Translations under genes and position numbers: made by a program | In this document: one piece after another, positions 6,608-10,382 of the stretch | Layout: each line of letters starts with the position of its first letter | Numbering within the stretch: the stretch's first letter is position 1 | The notes under the pieces: generated by a model | Databases searched by the model: none | What the model was told of the DNA's origin: nothing | The model's input: only the letters and a program-made list of their open reading frames with translations | NCBI GenBank assembly: GCA_016194795.1 | Contig: JACQAX010000367.1 | Location: forward strand, 1-10,382 | From: Deltaproteobacteria bacterium | GTDB lineage: Bacteria > Bdellovibrionota > UBA1018 > UBA923 | DNA: 10,382 nt | Direction: 5' to 3'

Positions 6608-6649
6608 GGAAAAAGAGAAAGGCGCGCGATCATCGCTGACCGCGCGCCT
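6608..6649 (-). terminator. Intrinsic terminator of the secreted-protein gene
   Basis: AGGCGCGCG (6620-6628) and CGCGCGCCT (6641-6649) form a perfect 9-bp GC-rich stem with a 12-base loop. Read on the minus strand, the stem is followed at once by TTTCTCTTTTTC (6619 down to 6608). It starts 26 bases after the stop codon of the 6676-8142 gene and is a textbook rho-independent terminator for it. Confidence 0.88.
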
Positions 6650-6675
6650 CACTCAGGGAAAGGGTCTTACTTCGT

Positions 6676-8142
6676 TCAGAACTTGCCGGCGCCACCGTTG
6701 TAGCCGCCGTACGGATTCATGCGTGCGTTCTGCTGGTACTGGCGGAAGGCGTCTTCCATCGACTGGTTCTGGGCGTTCACGTCGAGCGAGGCGCCATAGA
6801 GGTCCTTGAGGTAGCGGCGGTCGCCGGAGCTCAGCTGGCGCTGGTTCAGGATCATCTGCGCCTGCTGGCGGGCCTGGGCCGGCATGTCCTGGAGATATTC
6901 GCCGACGACGTCGCGGGCTTCGGCGCTCTTGCTGGCGGCGGCCCACGAGACGACCTTGTCGAAGCCGTTCATCGCGTCGTTGCGAGCGCCTTCGTTGAAC
7001 ATCTGGTCTTTCGTGCGAGCCTTCGAGACTTCGTGGTGCGCCTTTTCGTAAAGGGCGCGCAGCTTCTTGTCGGTGCGATCGAGGTTCTTGGCGACCTTGA
7101 GCGCGCGTTCAGCGAGCTTGAGCTTGGCGGCTTCGAAGTTGTCGCCGCTCTTCTCGCTTTCGAGATCGAGGGCTTTCTTCGCGACACCGTCCACCAGGAG
7201 CTTCACCACGTCGGCTTTCATTTCCTCGTGGTCCTTGGCGAACTGCTCGAGGCGGTCGATGACGTCGTTCATCTTGCCGATGGTGTCGGCGTTGTCGATG
7301 CCCTTCGCGATCTCGTCGAGCTCTTTCTGGTTAACCTTGGCTTCGAGCTTCGTGAAGAATTTCTCGTTCTTGGCGACCGCGTTGGGGCCGAGCATGTCCT
7401 TGAGCGACTCGAAGTCGTCGCGGTTGCCCTTTTCGGCGCTCTTGCACGTCGAGGCGATGAGCTCGTTGCGCTCTTTCTCGCGCTTGGCGTCCATCTGGGC
7501 CTTGATCGTGGCCGGGGTATTGAACTCGAGCGGGCCGCCGAAAGCCTTCGGCAGCGGGCCGCACGTGACCGACTCGTCGTCGGCCTTGGACGTGCCGTCC
7601 TTCTCGTAGCAGTAGGAGACTTTTCCGTTCTCGTTCAGGTATTCGCCTTCGATGAACTTGGCGCCGATTTTCGCGCCGACGTCGCCGTCGCCGATTTCCA
7701 CGCAACCCGAGGCGTCCTTGTCGCGCGAGCACTTCAGCGTGTTCTCGAGCTTGCAGTCGTCTTCGAACTTCGCCACCGCGCCGGCGTCGCCCTTGAGGTC
7801 GAACTTTTTGATCGTCGTGGTGAACATGCCGGAGTCCAGGTCGACGGGGCGGTCGATCTGAATGTGAATGTGGCGCAGGCACTCGGGGCGGCCGAGGCCG
7901 ATCACCTGGAAGTGGGTTCCGGCGTCGTTGCTCACCTTCTTGATCTTGAAACCTTTGATGATGCGGGAGACGTCTCCGTCTTTCACCGAGCTTTCGTAGC
8001 CGTGACCGGCGTCGTCGGCGACGACGACCGGGGCGGGCGCAGCCGGCGCGTCAGCCGCGCGGCATTCGATCGCGTTCATCACGAAGGGAGAGACCGCGAG
8101 CAAGGTGAGGGCAAACGAGTTCAGCTTTTTCGACAACAACAT
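6676..8142 (-). CDS. Secreted helical protein of unknown function
   Basis: 488 residues; I do not recognise the family. A signal peptide is clear: MLLSKK, then a hydrophobic stretch to about residue 24, with probable cleavage near CRA-A (29/30). An Ala/Pro linker follows (30-42). The region 45-235 is mixed alpha/beta in character and holds seven of the mature protein's cysteines (88, 130, 138, 147, 178, 194, 233), suggesting periplasmic disulfides. From about 212 to 470 it is charged, Lys/Glu/Ala-rich and strongly helical, probably coiled coil or a helical bundle. The tail (475-488) is Gly/Tyr/Asn-rich (NPYGGYNGG). The start is supported by GAGGAG at 8148-8153, 5 bases upstream, and the gene ends in its own intrinsic terminator, so it is monocistronic. 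It has no membrane segment after the signal peptide. It is probably periplasmic, exported or surface-associated; the role is unknown. Confidence 0.85.
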   Translation of the reverse strand: MLLSKKLNSFALTLLAVSPFVMNAIECRAADAPAAPAPVVVADDAGHGYESSVKDGDVSRIIKGFKIKKVSNDAGTHFQVIGLGRPECLRHIHIQIDRPVDLDSGMFTTTIKKFDLKGDAGAVAKFEDDCKLENTLKCSRDKDASGCVEIGDGDVGAKIGAKFIEGEYLNENGKVSYCYEKDGTSKADDESVTCGPLPKAFGGPLEFNTPATIKAQMDAKREKERNELIASTCKSAEKGNRDDFESLKDMLGPNAVAKNEKFFTKLEAKVNQKELDEIAKGIDNADTIGKMNDVIDRLEQFAKDHEEMKADVVKLLVDGVAKKALDLESEKSGDNFEAAKLKLAERALKVAKNLDRTDKKLRALYEKAHHEVSKARTKDQMFNEGARNDAMNGFDKVVSWAAASKSAEARDVVGEYLQDMPAQARQQAQMILNQRQLSSGDRRYLKDLYGASLDVNAQNQSMEDAFRQYQQNARMNPYGGYNGGAGKF

Positions 8143-8200
8143 AACTACTCCTCAAAGTTCTCAACTCAGACTTGGATGGACTGGCTTCGTGCCTGCCGTA

Positions 8201-8229
8201 ATAAACTTATCTAGAGGGAAGTATTGCAA
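8201..8229 (-). promoter_or_regulatory. Candidate promoter of the secreted-protein gene
   Basis: On the minus strand, TTGCAA (8229-8224) as a -35 and GTTTAT (8206-8201) as a -10 are 17 bases apart and lie about 58 bases before ATG 8142. The -10 matches sigma-70 consensus at only three positions, so this is a weak call. Confidence 0.3.
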
Positions 8230-8257
8230 CCGACAGGCCAAGCCGATTCGTGCTTAA

Positions 8258-8282
8258 TTTCGGGCGCGAGCGCCCAAATTCG
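8258..8282. repeat. Stem-loop in the divergent control region
   Basis: AATTT (8258-8262), one bulged C, GGGCG (8264-8268), loop CGAG, CGCCC (8273-8277) and AAATT (8278-8282) form a near-perfect 10-bp hairpin. A T-run begins about 11 bases after it on the plus strand, which is too far for a classic terminator. It could be an operator palindrome, a leader structure, or the end of an unrecognised small RNA. Confidence 0.55.
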
Positions 8283-8374
8283 TCGTCACATCTTTTTTTA
8301 GGTGCCCAAAATTTAGACAGTCCGGAGGGGTTGATCTGAAGTAATTTCAAGGTCGTTAGCGTATTTTCTCCGTA

Positions 8375-8404
8375 TTGCCGGAGCGCGTCGGTCTGGGGTA
8401 TATG
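8375..8404 (+). promoter_or_regulatory. Candidate promoter of the LeuDH-kdd operon
   Basis: TTGCCG (8375-8380) and TATATG (8399-8404), 18 bases apart, each match sigma-70 consensus at four of six positions. A short inverted repeat, CTCCG (8368-8372) with CGGAG (8379-8383), overlaps the -35 and could be an operator. TATAAC (8407-8412) and TATACT (8426-8431) are alternative -10 boxes but lack good -35 partners. Confidence 0.35.
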
Positions 8405-8450
8405 CCTATAACGTTTGAGTTTCTTTATACTTTTGAGTGCAAAGTCAAAG

Positions 8451-8456
8451 AAGGGG
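8451..8456 (+). promoter_or_regulatory. Ribosome-binding site of leucine dehydrogenase
   Basis: AAGGGG lies 7 bases before ATG 8464, supporting that start over the in-frame GTG at 8437, which has no such site and whose added residues do not resemble the family N-terminus. Confidence 0.6.
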
Positions 8457-8463
8457 CCCCGCT

Positions 8464-9497
<1,034 letters not shown>

Positions 9498-9525
<28 letters not shown>

Positions 9526-10382
9526 TCGAGGTGGAGGCACTCAACATCGACTCGGCGAGCTTCCACCAGATCAAGGAAGCGTGTGGCTCGGACGTCGTGA
9601 AGATGCAGGCGCACATCGAGGCGCTCGTGAAGAAGCGCGGCAAGCACCACAACCCGGTCACCGGCTCGGGCGGCATGCTCATCGGTACCGTGAAGGACGT
9701 GGGCGCGCGGTTTCTTGAGGGACGGCATGCGTCCGAGCACGTGAAGAAGGGCGACCGCGTCGCCACGCTGGTTTCGCTCACCCTCACGCCGCTCGAAATC
9801 CGCCGTATCAGGAAGATCCACCTCGAGCTCGACCGGGTCGACGTCGAGGGACACGCGATCCTCTTCCAGAGCGGTATTTATGCGAAGCTTCCAAGCGACA
9901 TCCCCGAGACGCTCGCGCTCGCGGTGCTCGACGTCTGCGGCGCGCCGGCGCAGACGGCCGCGCTTTGCAAGCCTGGCCAGACGGTGCTTGTGATCGGCGG
10001 AGGCGGCAAGTCGGGCTTGCTGTGCCTTTACGAGGCCAAAAAGGCCGTCGGCAAGACCGGCCAGACCATCGGGCTCGACTACGGCAACGAAGCCCTGCAG
10101 CGGATGAAATCGTTTTCGTTCGTGGACACGGCCGATCTCTGCGACGCGCGCGCGGCGGTGGCCACGCACGAGCTCGTAAAACGGCTTACGAACGGCAAAA
10201 TGGCCGACGTCGTCATCAATGTGACCAACATTCCCGACACCGAAATGTCCTGTATTCTTTCGGCCAAATCTGGTGGTATCGTGTACTACTTCAGCATGGC
10301 GACAAGCTTCACGAAGGCGACCTTGGGAGCCGAAGGTGTCGGCGCGGACGTAGAGCTCATCATGGGCAACGGTTATCGTCCG
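9498..10382 (+). CDS. kdd: L-erythro-3,5-diaminohexanoate dehydrogenase, partial at both ends
   Basis: Kdd oxidatively deaminates (3S,5S)-3,5-diaminohexanoate to 5-amino-3-oxohexanoate with NAD(P), after lysine 2,3-aminomutase and beta-lysine 5,6-aminomutase in the lysine degradation route. The 295 visible residues match the family throughout: DNELLIEVEALNIDSASFHQI (5-25), KHHNPVTGSGGMLIGTV (49-65), GDRVATLVSLTLTPLEI (85-101), FQSGIYAKLP (123-132), LDVCGAPAQ (144-152), the cofactor loop VIGGGGKSG (165-173), NIPDTEMS (244-251) and FSMATSFTKATLGAEGVG (265-282). The family N-terminus of about 30 residues, ahead of the first motif, is absent. The reading frame emerges directly from the leucine dehydrogenase gene in a different frame, with no start codon or ribosome-binding site of its own. 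The right end leaves the window about 20 residues short. Whether it is a real pseudogene or an assembly fault is open. Confidence 0.88.

Larger units (their letters stand above)
8143..8463. other. 321-base divergent intergenic region
   Basis: This stretch is AT-richer than the flanking genes and carries no convincing gene. It holds the ribosome-binding sites of both divergent genes, a candidate minus promoter (8201-8229), a GC stem-loop with AT flanks (8258-8282) followed by a T-run at 8294-8301, and a candidate plus promoter (8375-8404). A near-repeat of GCCCAAATT (8274-8282) recurs as GCCCAAAATT at 8306-8315. A small RNA gene is possible but not shown. Confidence 0.6.

Noticed and set aside
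7033..8214. 393-codon open frame on the plus strand opposite the secreted-protein gene
   Set aside because: It is Val/Leu/Glu-rich without motifs. The minus-strand gene has a signal peptide, a GAGGAG site and a matching terminator.
8437..8463. GTG 8437 as the leucine dehydrogenase start
   Set aside because: Its ribosome-binding context is poor and the added residues are not family-like; ATG 8464 follows AAGGGG by 7 bases.

Overview
GC-rich bacterial chromosomal DNA (third codon positions mostly G or C) from a Gram-negative organism, since a lipoprotein resembling the outer-membrane assembly factor BamD sits at the left edge. The gene content (amino-acid catabolism built on an arginine/ornithine succinyltransferase-like operon, leucine dehydrogenase and the lysine-route enzyme Kdd) would suit a protein-feeding bacterium of the former Deltaproteobacteria, such as the Bdellovibrionota. 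That placement is inference from family resemblance, not a measurement. No RNA genes, CRISPR arrays, insertion sequences or phage genes were seen.

Layout. (1) 1-890, minus strand: a BatE-like TPR/SH3 membrane protein overlaps by 4 bases the start of a BamD-like TPR lipoprotein that leaves the window. (2) 947-6236, plus strand: a compact operon of a class III aminotransferase, an M20 metallohydrolase, astA (arginine/ornithine N-succinyltransferase, broken here) and astD (succinylglutamate-semialdehyde dehydrogenase). The first three genes are joined by ATGA overlaps, and astD follows after 20 bases with a strong ribosome-binding site. (3) 6263-6469, minus strand: a CspA-type cold-shock protein, convergent with astD, with a structured leader. 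(4) 6676-8142, minus strand: a secreted helical protein of unknown function with a clear intrinsic terminator. (5) 8143-8463: a 321-base divergent control region with a stem-loop and candidate promoters. (6) 8464 to the end, plus strand: a leucine dehydrogenase missing its C-terminus, running directly into a 3,5-diaminohexanoate dehydrogenase (kdd) missing its N-terminus.

How they work together. The operon looks like a variant AST pathway: AstA succinylates the alpha-amine, the aminotransferase converts succinylornithine to the semialdehyde, AstD oxidises it, and the M20 enzyme is well placed to release glutamate and succinate in the role normally held by AstE. AstB (succinylarginine dihydrolase) is absent from the cluster, so ornithine may be the real substrate. 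LeuDH and Kdd add branched-chain amino acid and lysine breakdown.

Two places carry apparent losses. AstA lacks about 55 central residues and changes frame near 4120. The LeuDH/kdd boundary near 9496 lacks the end of one gene, the spacer and the start of the next. Either could be a true deletion or an assembly/sequencing fault, and the sequence alone cannot decide.
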